NCBI RefSeq assembly: GCF_001510645.1
Contig: NZ_LMVB01000001.1
Location: forward strand, 701,854 to 765,853
DNA length: 64,000 bases
Source of the DNA: Paenibacillus sp. FJAT-29882
GTDB taxonomy: Bacteria > Bacillota > Bacilli > Bacillales > DSM-1321
Direction: 5' to 3'
Part shown: positions 46,125 through 56,592 of the stretch, in pieces
Position numbering within the stretch: position 1 is the first letter of the stretch
How the letters are laid out: each line of letters opens with the position of its first letter
Position numbers and translations under genes: made by a program
The notes under the pieces: model-generated
The model's input: the letters and a program-made list of their open reading frames with translations, nothing else
Databases searched by the model: none
What the model was told of the DNA's origin: nothing

Positions 46125-47354
46125 ATGTATAAAAAAGAAAAAGGGGATATAAGATTACTTTTATTACCTTTAATACTATTAGATATTGCTTTGTTACCTG
46201 TTAGTCCTTTTTTCGCTATGCCTTGTTCTACTTTTATTATTGGCTTTCTGCTAGCAAAAAGATATAAAGATATTTTTGAGAAAAAGGTTTCTATAACTTT
46301 CTTTTTCTTAATTAGTTGTCTTATAGTCTCAATTTTACTATCTTTTCTAATTAAAGATAATACAGCTATATTAAATAACGGTGTGACTTTTTCCCAAATC
46401 AATGTACAAAAAGAAGATCTTAAGAGACTTATTTATATTTTTTTTGGTTTATCTATTTTCATAGTGACATCAATACTTTATAAAAATAACCAAGCTCAAC
46501 TTGATAAATATATAAAGACAATTCTGGTAATCGTATGTTTTGTTTTTATAGGAATGGGATTTTTATTTACAGTTAATTTTAGATTATTTTATCAGTTGAA
46601 AAATTTCTTTTTTAATAGTGATGTAAATCTAACTTCCAATGAAGTCCTAATCAATGCAGGCTATTTTGATAGATATAATTTCTTGTTATTAGATCCCAAT
46701 AATGCTACTTATTTCATTTTGATAGTAATATTTTTTTTAAATGAAAACTTTAGGTTGAAATCTTGGATTAGAATTAGTATTTGGATGATAGCGTTCGCCT
46801 CTCTGTTTTTAACAAAAAGTACAGGGGGATTAGTATGTATAGTATTATATTTTTTCTTAAAATATATATATATATTTAGTGGAAGAATTAAAAAGAAATA
46901 TGTACTTTTAGCAACATCATTTATTTTATGTATAGGTTTGGTATTATTATTTGACCAAATATCTAATAATCAGTTAACCAATAAGTTTGTTGAGACAGAT
47001 ACTGTTCAAAGATGGGGCAATAGTGATGGAAGTATGGATGCAAGATTACAGAGGTATTCAAGCCTATTCGAAGAACTTCCACCATTGATCGGATCTGGTT
47101 ATATAATAATAAGAGATGGATTATATATTTCACCTCATTCCGATCACCTAAGACTTTTATATTCATATGGGATTCTACCATACTTAGCCCTTATAAAGTT
47201 ACTATTAAAAAGAAAATATCTCAGCAATAAGTTTCTCTTTTTAATACCTGCTATCATTGCTTTTTCAATAAATTCTTTAATGGATGAAACTAGATTACTA
47301 TATATTTTTTTGATGTTATTTGCTATTGCAAACGTAAAGATAAATTATGAATGA
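46125..47354 (+). CDS. wzy: Candidate polysaccharide polymerase (Wzy)
   Basis: 409 residues, start at 46125 (SD GAAGGG), one base after the previous stop. About ten to eleven hydrophobic segments, with a large loop before the last ones containing MDARLQRYSSLFEELPPLIGSGY and PHSDHLRLLYSYG. That loop pattern is typical of O-antigen polymerases/ligases. Sequence is otherwise poorly conserved, as usual for Wzy. Context (Wzx, glycosyltransferases) supports it. Confidence 0.78.
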   Translation: MYKKEKGDIRLLLLPLILLDIALLPVSPFFAMPCSTFIIGFLLAKRYKDIFEKKVSITFFFLISCLIVSILLSFLIKDNTAILNNGVTFSQINVQKEDLKRLIYIFFGLSIFIVTSILYKNNQAQLDKYIKTILVIVCFVFIGMGFLFTVNFRLFYQLKNFFFNSDVNLTSNEVLINAGYFDRYNFLLLDPNNATYFILIVIFFLNENFRLKSWIRISIWMIAFASLFLTKSTGGLVCIVLYFFLKYIYIFSGRIKKKYVLLATSFILCIGLVLLFDQISNNQLTNKFVETDTVQRWGNSDGSMDARLQRYSSLFEELPPLIGSGYIIIRDGLYISPHSDHLRLLYSYGILPYLALIKLLLKRKYLSNKFLFLIPAIIAFSINSLMDETRLLYIFLMLFAIANVKINYE

Positions 47355-47387
47355 CTAAAATTTGATAATTAATATAGGTGGAATTAT

Positions 47388-48539
47388 ATGAGTAAATATG
47401 CAATTGTAGTGGTTGGGTATAAAAGAACTGAAAGTATAACTCGACTACTAAAATCCTTAGGAAATGCTGATTATAAAAATGATAATGTAGATTTAATTAT
47501 AAGTATAGATTATAGCGGCAATAATAATGTGGAAAATGTGGCAAATGACTTTAAATGGGAATTTGGAAAAAAAATAGTTGTAGCACATTCAAAACAATTA
47601 GGTTTAAGAAATCATATTTTAAAGTGTGGAGATTATTTAGAAGATTATGATGCTATTGCTGTTCTAGAGGATGATATATTTGTATCACCCAACTTTTATA
47701 ATTATATGGTTCAAGCAGTTGATTTTTATAAGGATGATGATAACATTGCTGGGATTTCCTTATATAGTCATTTATGGAGTGAATATATAAATCGGCCATT
47801 TATTCCAGACAAGAGTAAATATGATGTGTTTTTTATGCAATATGCACAATCTTGGGGCCAGATATGGATGAAACGTCAATGGTTTTCATTTAAGAATTGG
47901 TATGAAAAAAATAATAGTCAAATTAAAGAACAATCAGATATTCCAAGTAATGTTACTAACTGGCCAGAGACCTCTTGGCTAAAATATCATATCAAGTATT
48001 GTGTTGATAACAATAAATATTTTGTTTACCCATATGTCTCATTATCAACAAATTTTACAGAAATTGGTCAGCATAATATGTTTAAGAGCACAACATATCA
48101 AGTTCCACTGATGAATGATATAAGCAATGATTATAAATTCATTAGCTTTATAGATGCGAATAATTCAATAATTTATGATGCCTTCTTTGAACGGAAGGGC
48201 CTTGGTAAAATTGTTGGAGTAGATGATAACGAACTCTGTGTAGATTTGTATGGTGGAAAAAGTAAAAAGCTATATAAAAAATATCTCCTATCTTCCGAAA
48301 AAAAGAACTTTAAGATAATAAAATCTTATGCTTTAGAATTAAAACCGCATGAAACGAACATTATTTTGGATATTCAAGGGGATGATATTTTTTTATATGA
48401 TACTTCAATTAGTGATAATAATAAAGATATTAAAGATACTGATATAAAAAAGTGGTTCTATGATGAGAAAAATAATAATTATAGATTAATGGCAAAAGTT
48501 TTGCTTCGAAGAATTATATCAAGATTTAAAAAGGTGTAA
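47388..48539 (+). CDS. Glycosyltransferase, GT-A fold
   Basis: 383 residues. N-terminal AIVVVGYKRTESITRLLKSL, then VLEDDIFVSPNFYNYM supplying the acidic DxD-type metal site, and AQSWGQIWMKRQW later. The pattern is that of GT2/GT13-like family members. Substrate unknown. SD AGGTGG. Confidence 0.75.
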   Translation: MSKYAIVVVGYKRTESITRLLKSLGNADYKNDNVDLIISIDYSGNNNVENVANDFKWEFGKKIVVAHSKQLGLRNHILKCGDYLEDYDAIAVLEDDIFVSPNFYNYMVQAVDFYKDDDNIAGISLYSHLWSEYINRPFIPDKSKYDVFFMQYAQSWGQIWMKRQWFSFKNWYEKNNSQIKEQSDIPSNVTNWPETSWLKYHIKYCVDNNKYFVYPYVSLSTNFTEIGQHNMFKSTTYQVPLMNDISNDYKFISFIDANNSIIYDAFFERKGLGKIVGVDDNELCVDLYGGKSKKLYKKYLLSSEKKNFKIIKSYALELKPHETNIILDIQGDDIFLYDTSISDNNKDIKDTDIKKWFYDEKNNNYRLMAKVLLRRIISRFKKV

Positions 48540-48592
48540 AAAATAATTGTTAAATTACTATTTTTAGAAACTAATAGTAAGAGGTTACTTAA

Positions 48593-49942
48593 TTGAATAT
48601 TTTAACAAAAACTAAAAAAATAATAAAAAATACTTTTAATAATGAAATGGCTGTAAAAATAATAAAAAACTCAAGCTGGTTAGTTAGTGAGAAAATATTC
48701 ACGATGATTTTTGGAGTTCTAATTATTGCAATTGTAGCACGTTATTTTGGTCCAGAAAAATTCGGCCAGTTCAATTATGCATTGGCTTTTGTTTCTCTTT
48801 TTACAGCAATATCTACCCTTGGTTTAGAAACATTAACAGTTAAGTCATTGATTGATAAAAAATATGAGGAAGGAACTATTCTCTGTACAAGTTTGATTTT
48901 AAGATTAATTGGAGGCGGTATATTAACTTTACTAGCTTCAATAATAATAAGAGTAATAGAACCCCATAATGAAACTATTCATTTTCTTGTCCTTATAATG
49001 TCTATGACGATGGTTCTAAAAGCATTTGATGTTATCGAATACTGGATTCAAGCACATCAAAAGGCAAAAATATCCTCTATTATTCGAATGTGCACATATG
49101 TCTTAATTTCAACTTTTAAGATAATCCTGGTAATTAGAGAAGGTACAATAATTCAATATGCTATTATTTACTCTATTGATGCTGCAATTATTGGATTTGC
49201 TCTAATTATTTCATATATTAAATTTAGGGAAGTTAATTTTACTTGGAAATTTAATTTCCAATATACAATCAATATACTATCACAGAGTTGGTACTTAATA
49301 TTATCGGGACTTATGATAACTTTATATATGAGAATAGATCAAGTTATGTTAGGTTCCATATCAACCTCAAAAGAAGTCGGTATCTACTCTGCGGCTGTGC
49401 GTATCGCAGAAATGTGGTATTTTGTTCCTATGGCAATAATAACTTCTTTTAAGCCAGTAATAATGAGCAATAAAAATATGGGCAAAGAAAAATACCTTAT
49501 TTCAATACAATTACTTTACTCCATAGTAGCGTATCTAGGAATCCTATTTGGTTTGCTAACTGTAATGTTTTCGAACACGATTGTATCCATACTTTATGGC
49601 TCGGAATTTAAAGAAGCAGCTAGTATTTTAACATTAAGTGTTTGGGCTGGGACATTTGCTATGTTAGGGTCGGCAAGAAGTATTTGGTTACTTAATGAGG
49701 GATTACAAAAATATACATTAGTTTATACAGTGGTCGGACTTTTAATCAATGTGACTTTAAACGTTATTCTTATCCCTAAAATGGGAGCATACGGTGCAGC
49801 CATTGGTACATTAGTGGCTCAAGTAACAAATATCTTAGTTTTGTTCTTGTTTAAGAAGACTAAAGTATCAACTATTATGATTTTGAAGTCATTTATACCC
49901 ATTTATTTCATTAAGTATCTTAATTTCAGAAAAAGAACCTAG
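48593..49942 (+). CDS. wzx: Repeat-unit flippase Wzx (MOP superfamily)
   Basis: 449 residues with about 12 helices. The N-terminal NSSWLVSEKIFTMIFGVLIIAIVARYFGPEKFGQFNYA is typical of Wzx/PST proteins; MRIDQVMLGSISTSKEVGIYSAA is the conserved mid motif. It uses a TTG start (SD GAGG). Flips the undecaprenyl-linked repeat unit for Wzy. Confidence 0.88.
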   Translation: MNILTKTKKIIKNTFNNEMAVKIIKNSSWLVSEKIFTMIFGVLIIAIVARYFGPEKFGQFNYALAFVSLFTAISTLGLETLTVKSLIDKKYEEGTILCTSLILRLIGGGILTLLASIIIRVIEPHNETIHFLVLIMSMTMVLKAFDVIEYWIQAHQKAKISSIIRMCTYVLISTFKIILVIREGTIIQYAIIYSIDAAIIGFALIISYIKFREVNFTWKFNFQYTINILSQSWYLILSGLMITLYMRIDQVMLGSISTSKEVGIYSAAVRIAEMWYFVPMAIITSFKPVIMSNKNMGKEKYLISIQLLYSIVAYLGILFGLLTVMFSNTIVSILYGSEFKEAASILTLSVWAGTFAMLGSARSIWLLNEGLQKYTLVYTVVGLLINVTLNVILIPKMGAYGAAIGTLVAQVTNILVLFLFKKTKVSTIMILKSFIPIYFIKYLNFRKRT

Positions 49943-50096
49943 ATTTTTAATTGATTGGATCAAAAATGTTAATACTATTAGTAAAACGAACTTAAATTAC
50001 TTAACTTCAGTCAAAATAATTATTTAGAATATTAATAGCTGATTTTTAAAATGGTTTAATGAAAATAGTCTTATATAGGAAAGAGGCACGTTTAAA

Positions 50097-51263
50097 ATGA
50101 ATATTACAATTGCTGGAACAGGTTATGTTGGCTTGTCGAATGCAATTTTACTAGCCCAACAAAATGAGGTAATAGCTCTTGATATAATTCAAGAAAAAGT
50201 AGATATGATTAATAATAAAAGATCTCCTATCATTGATAATGAAATTGAAGAATATTTAGCAACGAAAGAACTAAATCTAACTGCAACAACGGACATTTAT
50301 AAGGCTTATAAGGATGCAGATTACGTAATTATTTCAACACCAACAAATTATGATCCGGAGAAAAACTATTTTAATACTAGAACTGTTGAAGCGGTTATCG
50401 CTAATGTACTATCTATTAATCCAGAAGCGGTAATGGTAATCAAATCTACCGTCCCAGTTGGTTATACAGAAAAAATAAAAGAAAAATTTGAAACAGGTAA
50501 TATTATTTTCTCACCTGAATTCTTACGTGAAGGAAAGGCCTTATATGATAACTTATTTCCTTCACGTATAATAGTTGGTGAACAATCTGAAAGAGCGCAA
50601 GTATTCGCTGACTTGTTAGTTCAAGGAGCGATTAAGGAAGATATTCCTTTGTTATTTACAAATTCAACAGAAGCGGAAGCTATTAAATTATTTGCCAACA
50701 CTTACCTTGCGATGAGAGTCGCATTTTTTAATGAACTCGATTCTTATGCAGAGGTAAGAGGGTTAGACAGTAAGCAAATTATTGATGGAGTGGGCCTAGA
50801 TACACGAATTGGTAATCACTATAATAATCCTTCTTTCGGCTATGGTGGTTACTGTCTACCTAAAGATACAAAACAGTTATTAGCTAATTATGAAGATGTT
50901 CCAAATAATATAATGACAGCAATTGTTGATGCAAATAGAACAAGAAAAGATCACATTGCTGAAATGATTATTAAGAAAAGTCCACAGATCGTTGGTATCT
51001 ATAGACTTACCATGAAAATGGACTCAGATAATTTTAGACAATCAGCTATCCAAGGTGTAATGAAACGAATTAAAGCTAAGGGTATTGAAGTTGTTGTATA
51101 TGAACCAGCACTTCATGAAGAGACATTTTATAATTCAAGAGTAATAAATGATTTTGAAGAGTTTAAGAGAGTGTCGGATGTAGTTGTTGCAAATAGATTG
51201 TCTGATGATATACGTGATGTAGAGGACAAGGTATATACAAGAGATTTGTTTAGTAGAGATTAA
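50097..51263 (+). CDS. ugd: UDP-glucose 6-dehydrogenase
   Basis: Oxidises UDP-glucose to UDP-glucuronate with two NAD+. 388 residues, very close in length and motifs to E. coli Ugd: [48 protein letters not shown], and catalytic Cys in [28 protein letters not shown]. In related bacteria Ugd is a substrate of the CapB-type kinase. A terminator follows. Confidence 0.95.
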   Translation: MNITIAGTGYVGLSNAILLAQQNEVIALDIIQEKVDMINNKRSPIIDNEIEEYLATKELNLTATTDIYKAYKDADYVIISTPTNYDPEKNYFNTRTVEAVIANVLSINPEAVMVIKSTVPVGYTEKIKEKFETGNIIFSPEFLREGKALYDNLFPSRIIVGEQSERAQVFADLLVQGAIKEDIPLLFTNSTEAEAIKLFANTYLAMRVAFFNELDSYAEVRGLDSKQIIDGVGLDTRIGNHYNNPSFGYGGYCLPKDTKQLLANYEDVPNNIMTAIVDANRTRKDHIAEMIIKKSPQIVGIYRLTMKMDSDNFRQSAIQGVMKRIKAKGIEVVVYEPALHEETFYNSRVINDFEEFKRVSDVVVANRLSDDIRDVEDKVYTRDLFSRD

Positions 51264-51268
51264 TAGAT

Positions 51269-51302
51269 AATCCGCTGAGCCAGATTGGCTTAGCGGGCTT
51301 AT
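51269..51302 (+). terminator. Terminator after ugd
   Basis: CCGCTGAGCCA and TGGCTTAGCGG pair around GAT, then GCTTATTTG. Confidence 0.8.
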
Positions 51303-52308
51303 TTGTGTTGTTTACTTGTCCCTCGAAATTCCCGTGTCTGTCACCACTCGAAATATGTCGAAAGGCTAATAGAGGTAGAGAGTCATTGGTTTGCCTTTCT
51401 GTCTTTTTTCTTAACTATAAATAAGCTGCTTTTAACTGTGTTGAAAATCTGCAAAGAGTTTAATTTTATTTTTCCTTGTGAAGCTTGTGTGAACTTTCTA
51501 TTTTGAAATAGAGGAATGATTAGCCTCCTTTACGAAATTTATTAGTGTTAAATATTTTAATAAAGTGGTTATGTTTTTAAATGAGTAGAGTTAAGTTTAT
51601 AAGGAGTAAGTAGATCTGTACTTAAATGTGATGTCTCTAAGAATCATTACTTATTGAATTGTTGTGGGGTTGTAAAATATATAGCTTCATCAAGTAATCC
51701 CCAGCTTTGAAAATGAGATCAATAGGGACTCAATAGTTCTTTGTATATTTTCAAAAGTCCTTAATAGAGATTTTCATAATAAAGCTGGTGTACAGGTGAT
51801 CTGGCCAACAATGGGTTAAACGAGCGGTTAAAGATGTAATTGCACATGGTAAAAAAGTATCTAGCAAAGTTTATGGTGTGTTTTAGGCTTACTGTGAGCA
51901 AAAATTAATCTATTTTTCTTTGAATCCAACAGGACAATTGAAAAGTAAGAGCGAGAAATTTATATATTATTGAAGGTGGTAAATTGTAAAGATACACCTG
52001 TTAAAATAAGTACATAAAGATGAAATCAATGTATATATTAATCAAGTTTCAAGTGTTAGCGTCTTAGGCGTTGCACCTCTTTGGCAATCAGAAACAGGGA
52101 CGTTATATAACTACATAATCGGACAGCAAATGCTACTACTGTTGATTTATTGATTTCGGTAACAAAAAATTTATGAATAAATTAAAAGGAAAAGGTGTTT
52201 TTAAGTGGCTTTACAAAATAAATGTAAATACAGAGTTATTTGTCGAAAATGCTTATATAAGAATTAATGAATAAATAGGATATAAAAATTAATTAGGGGG
52301 ATATTATT
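51303..52308. other. 1-kb decayed region between ugd and the acyltransferase gene
   Basis: No intact gene. Short coding-like fragments appear on the plus strand (for example about 51810-51886, ending HGKKVSSKVYGVF, and about 52020-52153, with SVLGVAPLWQSETGTLYNY). They are interrupted by stops, so this looks like one or more eroded genes. The first copy of the ~70-bp repeat lies at 51451-51523. Confidence 0.4.
51451..51523 (+). repeat. ~70-bp dispersed repeat, copy 1
   Basis: Shares GCAAAGA-TTTAATTTT, CCTTGTGAA, TGTGTGAACTTTCT and GAAATAGAGGAATGATTAG with copies at 53692-53762 and 56950-57020. Small length differences break any shared reading frame, so it is non-coding. Confidence 0.75.
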
Positions 52309-53445
52309 TTGAAACGTTATGAAGAATTAGATTCCATGCGTGGCATAGCTGCATTAATGGTTATATTTTCACATTTGGCTTTGTTGACCCCAAATTTCCC
52401 TTGGGTATTAGGCTATACTCCTTTACATTTTTTATGGGCTGGTTCTGAAGCTGTTATTTTCTTTTTCATCCTAAGTGGGTTTGTTTTAGCCTTGCCTTTT
52501 TTTAATGGTAAAGGAAGAACTTACCCTGAATATATAACGAAAAGAATTATCAGAATATACTTTCCTTATGTTGTATCACTGATAGTTTCTTTTATCTCAT
52601 ACGCTATTATTTACAATGGCGGAGTTTTCGAGTATACAGAGTGGTTAAGTCAGAAATGGAACGATCCCTTGTCGGTTGACATTGTTATGGATCATTTATT
52701 ACTTATAGGAAACTTCAATACTGGCGAAATTAATCCAGTAGTTTGGTCACTCTCTCAGGAAATGAGAATTTCTTTGATTTTTCCAATTATTATTGTTTTG
52801 ATTTATCGCTTCAACTCGCCTATTATGTTGGGAATCGGAGTTGTGTTGAGTTCTTTGACAGGAATCAATTACGTATTTGGTTTTGAAGAAACTTTAGGTT
52901 GGAGAAATTCATTCTTTGATACTTTAAATTTCACTTCTATGTTTATTATTGGAGCTTTGCTTGCAAAAAATAGAGAATTACTAATTTCCTCATTCCAAAG
53001 ATTAAATTTAAAATATAAAGTGATTTTATTTGTTATAGGATTTCTTAGTTATACCTACAGTAAGTCGGTGCAAATAATTCCAGTCAAATTTGCGATAGTG
53101 GTTATGGATTGGGGAGTTGCATTAGGTGTAAGTATCTTTGTAGTTGTAGCACTTTCATCTAAAAATATTTCTAAAATATTGAAAAATAAATTTTTAATTT
53201 TTAATGGTAAAATATCATTCAGCTTATATTTATATCATTTCGTGGTATTAGCTGTAGTGTTTCATATTTTTGAAAGGACGTTACCGTTTGGTATAATGCT
53301 ACTACTTTCACTATTGTTCATGTATATAGTTGCTTATTTATCATGGAAATATACTGAACTACCGAGTATTACTTGGGGAAGAAAAGTAAATTTCTCGAAA
53401 TTTAGTGGGATTAAAATAAAAGAAACTGAAAATTATCATCAATAA
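52309..53445 (+). CDS. Acyltransferase 3 family (OafA/YrhL type) membrane protein
   Basis: 378 residues, ~10 membrane helices. N-terminal ELDSMRGIAALMVIFSHLALL carries the catalytic-type His and R/G signature; GSEAVIFFFILSGFVLALPF and VVWSLSQEMRISLIFP follow. Family members O-acetylate surface polysaccharides; here probably the capsule made by this locus. TTG start with SD AGGGGGA. Confidence 0.88.
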   Translation: MKRYEELDSMRGIAALMVIFSHLALLTPNFPWVLGYTPLHFLWAGSEAVIFFFILSGFVLALPFFNGKGRTYPEYITKRIIRIYFPYVVSLIVSFISYAIIYNGGVFEYTEWLSQKWNDPLSVDIVMDHLLLIGNFNTGEINPVVWSLSQEMRISLIFPIIIVLIYRFNSPIMLGIGVVLSSLTGINYVFGFEETLGWRNSFFDTLNFTSMFIIGALLAKNRELLISSFQRLNLKYKVILFVIGFLSYTYSKSVQIIPVKFAIVVMDWGVALGVSIFVVVALSSKNISKILKNKFLIFNGKISFSLYLYHFVVLAVVFHIFERTLPFGIMLLLSLLFMYIVAYLSWKYTELPSITWGRKVNFSKFSGIKIKETENYHQ

Positions 53446-53691
53446 GAATAATATTAGTTACATGCTCTTTTGGTCGAAACTGTTCGGTATATCATTTTGC
53501 TTTATAGCCTATGGCAGTCCGATTTTATTGCTAGTTACGATAATATTTATCGACAACAAAACCAACTAACACCCATCTGCTCAATCAATTGTTGGGAAGT
53601 TTCTTTTGTGACTTATGATGAATAAATACCCCCATCGCCATAGAAAAGTAGTATACCTTGACTAACACTTCCTTCATATTGAAATGATTCT

Positions 53692-53762
53692 GCAAAGATT
53701 TTAATTTTATTTTTCCTTGTGAATCCTGTGTGAACTTTCTTTTGAAACAGAGGAATGATTAG
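53692..53762 (+). repeat. ~70-bp dispersed repeat, copy 2
   Basis: Same blocks as copy 1; ends about six bases before the 5' end of the group II intron, so the intron has entered next to it. Confidence 0.75.
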
Positions 53763-53768
53763 TTTTAC

Positions 53769-55719
53769 GTGCCTGTCAGAGCGACCGAGCCTAGGTTGCA
53801 ACATATAGTGGGTGGGATTCCCACCGAGAAGGAACTAGCCATTCACTCGTAGCGAGTCTTGGAGGGCAAGGGGTAACTCTTGTCTTTAAGTGTAGACAGT
53901 TAGGTAATGGGCCGAAAGCCAATTGGTTGAAGGGATTGAGCTCCGAAATACCCAGTTAAGAGGGCTAATGTATTTGACAGTACAGAAAGCAACATTCCTA
54001 ATTTCGTAAGGGCGAGAAAGTAGGAACCTCTTCGGAGTCGAAGACCTCGGCACGTTACACATTGATATGTTGTAGCAACTCGGGAGATCCTGTCGGTCTT
54101 TCAAGAATAATAATAGAGAGTATGGCAAAACAAGCGATAACAAGTGAGTAAGCCAAACGCCGCACAGGAAGTCGGATAGCTGCGTAGTACCTATGAAGTC
54201 GGATAACTCTGATGGAGGAAAGGCAGTTACCCTATCATTGTCCTTATAGGGAAACATTTACTACACACAGAGGTAGGTATAATAAATGGAAACAAAACTA
54301 CTAAGGATAGCAGAATTAGCAAAATCTCAACCGGAAATGAAGTTTACTTCACTAGTAGACCTTCTTAATGAATCATCACTCAAACAGTGTCATTATGAAT
54401 TACCGAGTAGAAAAGCACCCGGTATACATCAGATCACAAAAGAAGAATATGAGCTAGATTTAGAAAGTAATATTTCTGATTTAGTAAAACGCATGAAGCA
54501 GAAAAGTTACCGACCTACTCCAGTTCGAAGAACCTATATAAGTAAACCAGGGACAAACAAGAAAAGACCATTAGGTATTCCAGAACATGAAGATAAAATA
54601 GTTCAACGTGGAATAGCGAAAATCTTAAACTCCATCTATGAACAGGATTTCTTAGATAACTCCTTTGGTTTTAGACCGAAACGTAGCTGTCATGATGCGC
54701 TGAAAATATTGAATGTCTATATTGATAAAAGATACACCAATTATATTGTAGACGCTGATATTAAAGGATTCTTTGATCATGTGGACCATAATCGGATGAT
54801 GGAATTCTTACAACATCGTATCGATGACCCAAATCTTTTAAGATTGATAGCTAGATTCTTAAAAGGTGGGTATATGGAAGAAGGAATGTTATTTAAAACG
54901 GAGACAGGAACTCCTCAGGGAGGAATCATTTCCCCGATTTTAGCAAATATCTATCTTCATTATGTACTTGACCTGTGGTTTGAGAAGGTTGTAAGGAAAC
55001 AATGTAAGGGGCAAGCGTACATTGTCAGATACGCTGATGACTTCGTATGTTGTTTTCAATATAAAGATGATGCCGAAGCATTTTACCGAGCACTTACTCA
55101 ACGCTTGAAGAAGTTCAATCTCGAGATAGCAGAAGATAAAACGAAAATTATACCATTTGGTCGATTTGCGGAGACAAACTGCAAAAGAAATGGGGAAGGC
55201 AATCTTCAAACATTTGATTTTCTAGGTTTTACTCATTATTGTAGTAAAAGCCAAACTGGAAAATTTCGAGTGAAACTCAAATCAAGCGGTAAGAAAATGC
55301 GAGCGAAGCTCAAAGAGTGTAAAGAATGGCTGAAAGCTAATCGAACAACTGATATTCATGAGGTAAAGAGAAGGTTAGACCGCTCATTGGTAGGATATTA
55401 CAAATACTATTGTGTAACGGACAATATAAAACATGTGAGTAACTTCAAGAATAAGGTGAGAAGACTATTCTTCAAATGGATGAACAGACGAAGTCAAAAG
55501 AAGTCGTTTAACTGGGAAAAGTTCGCTCTATTCCTGAAGAGGTTCCCCTTCCCGGTAGCACGAACAAAAGTCAACTTATTCGAACTTAAAAGTGAGATTA
55601 ACTATATACTGTAAAAGGTGATAGGGAGGAGCCGTGTGCGTTAATTGCGCCCGCACGGTTCTGAGAGGGGCGCCGGAACACAATTTTCCGTATGGTAGAG
55701 AGGTTCCCGCCTACTCGAC
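53769..55719 (+). mobile_element. Group II intron
   Basis: A self-splicing retroelement of ~1.95 kb. It starts at GTGCCTGTCAGAGCGACC and has a structured ~510-base 5' part (domains I-III), a maturase ORF in domain IV and domain V at 55630-55663 (GAGCCGTGTGCG...CGCACGGTTC). It has a domain VI stem ending CCTACTCGAC. The boundaries are estimated from these motifs. No flanking target duplication is expected. It looks complete and may be active. Confidence 0.85.
54286..55614 (+). CDS. ltrA: Group II intron reverse transcriptase/maturase
   Basis: 442 residues. RT motifs: RPLGIPEHEDKIVQRG, FLDNSFGFRPKRSCHDAL, DADIKGFFDHVDH, GTPQGGIISPILANIYL and the catalytic YADDFVCCF. Maturase domain X is at about residues 320-430 (GYYKYYCVTDN). 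There is no HNH endonuclease domain, so mobility would rely on replication-fork or single-stranded targets, as in several bacterial classes. An SD-like GAGGTAGG precedes the ATG. Confidence 0.93.
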   Translation: METKLLRIAELAKSQPEMKFTSLVDLLNESSLKQCHYELPSRKAPGIHQITKEEYELDLESNISDLVKRMKQKSYRPTPVRRTYISKPGTNKKRPLGIPEHEDKIVQRGIAKILNSIYEQDFLDNSFGFRPKRSCHDALKILNVYIDKRYTNYIVDADIKGFFDHVDHNRMMEFLQHRIDDPNLLRLIARFLKGGYMEEGMLFKTETGTPQGGIISPILANIYLHYVLDLWFEKVVRKQCKGQAYIVRYADDFVCCFQYKDDAEAFYRALTQRLKKFNLEIAEDKTKIIPFGRFAETNCKRNGEGNLQTFDFLGFTHYCSKSQTGKFRVKLKSSGKKMRAKLKECKEWLKANRTTDIHEVKRRLDRSLVGYYKYYCVTDNIKHVSNFKNKVRRLFFKWMNRRSQKKSFNWEKFALFLKRFPFPVARTKVNLFELKSEINYIL

Positions 55720-55840
55720 CCACACTGTTGTAAAATCAAAATTCTTGTTAATGAGCATCCAGAGTTTAGAACTTTTTCGGTTTTCTTTAAATATTTTCAA
55801 TCCACACTTTTGCGTATATGAACCTTGTATAGAGAAAAGA

Positions 55841-55884
55841 AACAGCCTGAGCCTTTTTAAAATAGGGTTCAGGCTGTTTTATTA
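55841..55884. terminator. Strong hairpin terminator downstream of the intron
   Basis: AACAGCCTGAGCC and GGTTCAGGCTGTT pair around TTTTTAAAATAG, followed by TTATT. Symmetric A/T tails would allow use in both directions. The gene it once served is not apparent. Confidence 0.8.
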
Positions 55885-56070
55885 GAAGGATAGGATGAAA
55901 GACAATGTATTTAAGTGCGATAGAAGCAGGGGGCCAGACGGTTTACCAATCGAATTGTATGAAGCGTAAGGATATATATTTGAAAGTTGTTTAGTTCGAG
56001 ACTATCATTAAAGCCACGGGTACCTATTATATATGGTGGCCTAATACCTCTTTTTGGAGGATTCATTTCA

Positions 56071-56592
56071 ATGAGCAAAAAGCGCATCTTATTTGTCATT
56101 CTTCTACTTTGGGCTTCTAGTATATTTTACTTCTCATCCCAACCATATGAAGAACAGAATCTCCAACCGTTTTTAGGGAAGTATCTCGAAGACAATACTA
56201 GTTTGGAGAATATGTTATCTTGGATTGTATTTAGTTATGCTGGGCATGAAGTAAGTGTCCAAAGTCAAGGTCTTGCAGGTTTTCTTGAATTTTTCATTCG
56301 GAAAGCTGCACATTTATCGATTTTTTTCGTATTTGGATTTTTGGCTGTAGCTGCATTACGGTATTTTACTAAGCGCCGTATTTTTTCTTTTGGTGTACCT
56401 CTGTTGTGTGTGTTGATCTATGCATGCTTTGATGAGATCCATCAACATTTTACCGGCGGTCGAACACCTCTATGGCAAGATGTTGTCATCGATACAATTG
56501 GCGGTTTACTCGGCATCCTATTTTTCCACTGGCTGTTACGCATTAAAACGAAAACCAGCGTTTCTTCTGTTGATCGCCTACATTCCCCCTAA
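56071..56592 (+). CDS. VanZ-like membrane protein
   Basis: 173 residues from ATG 56071, with SD TTGGAGG (a longer frame from 55987 lacks one). Helices at about residues 5-20, 75-95, 100-120 and 140-160. The family signature DEIHQHFTGGRTPLWQDVVIDTIGGLLG is intact, preceded by RKAAHLSIFFVFGFL. VanZ relatives are common beside surface-polymer genes; the best-known member gives low-level teicoplanin resistance, but most have no known role. Confidence 0.88.
   Translation: MSKKRILFVILLLWASSIFYFSSQPYEEQNLQPFLGKYLEDNTSLENMLSWIVFSYAGHEVSVQSQGLAGFLEFFIRKAAHLSIFFVFGFLAVAALRYFTKRRIFSFGVPLLCVLIYACFDEIHQHFTGGRTPLWQDVVIDTIGGLLGILFFHWLLRIKTKTSVSSVDRLHSP

Noticed and set aside
51303-51506. 67-codon ORF after ugd
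   Set aside because: Begins in a terminator tail, lacks SD and runs into the 70-bp repeat, where other copies break the frame.
53886-54257. 123-codon minus-strand ORF
   Set aside because: Antisense to the structured 5' part of the group II intron; an open frame by chance.
55634-55885. 83-codon plus-strand ORF
   Set aside because: Covers intron domains V/VI and the terminator; not a plausible protein.
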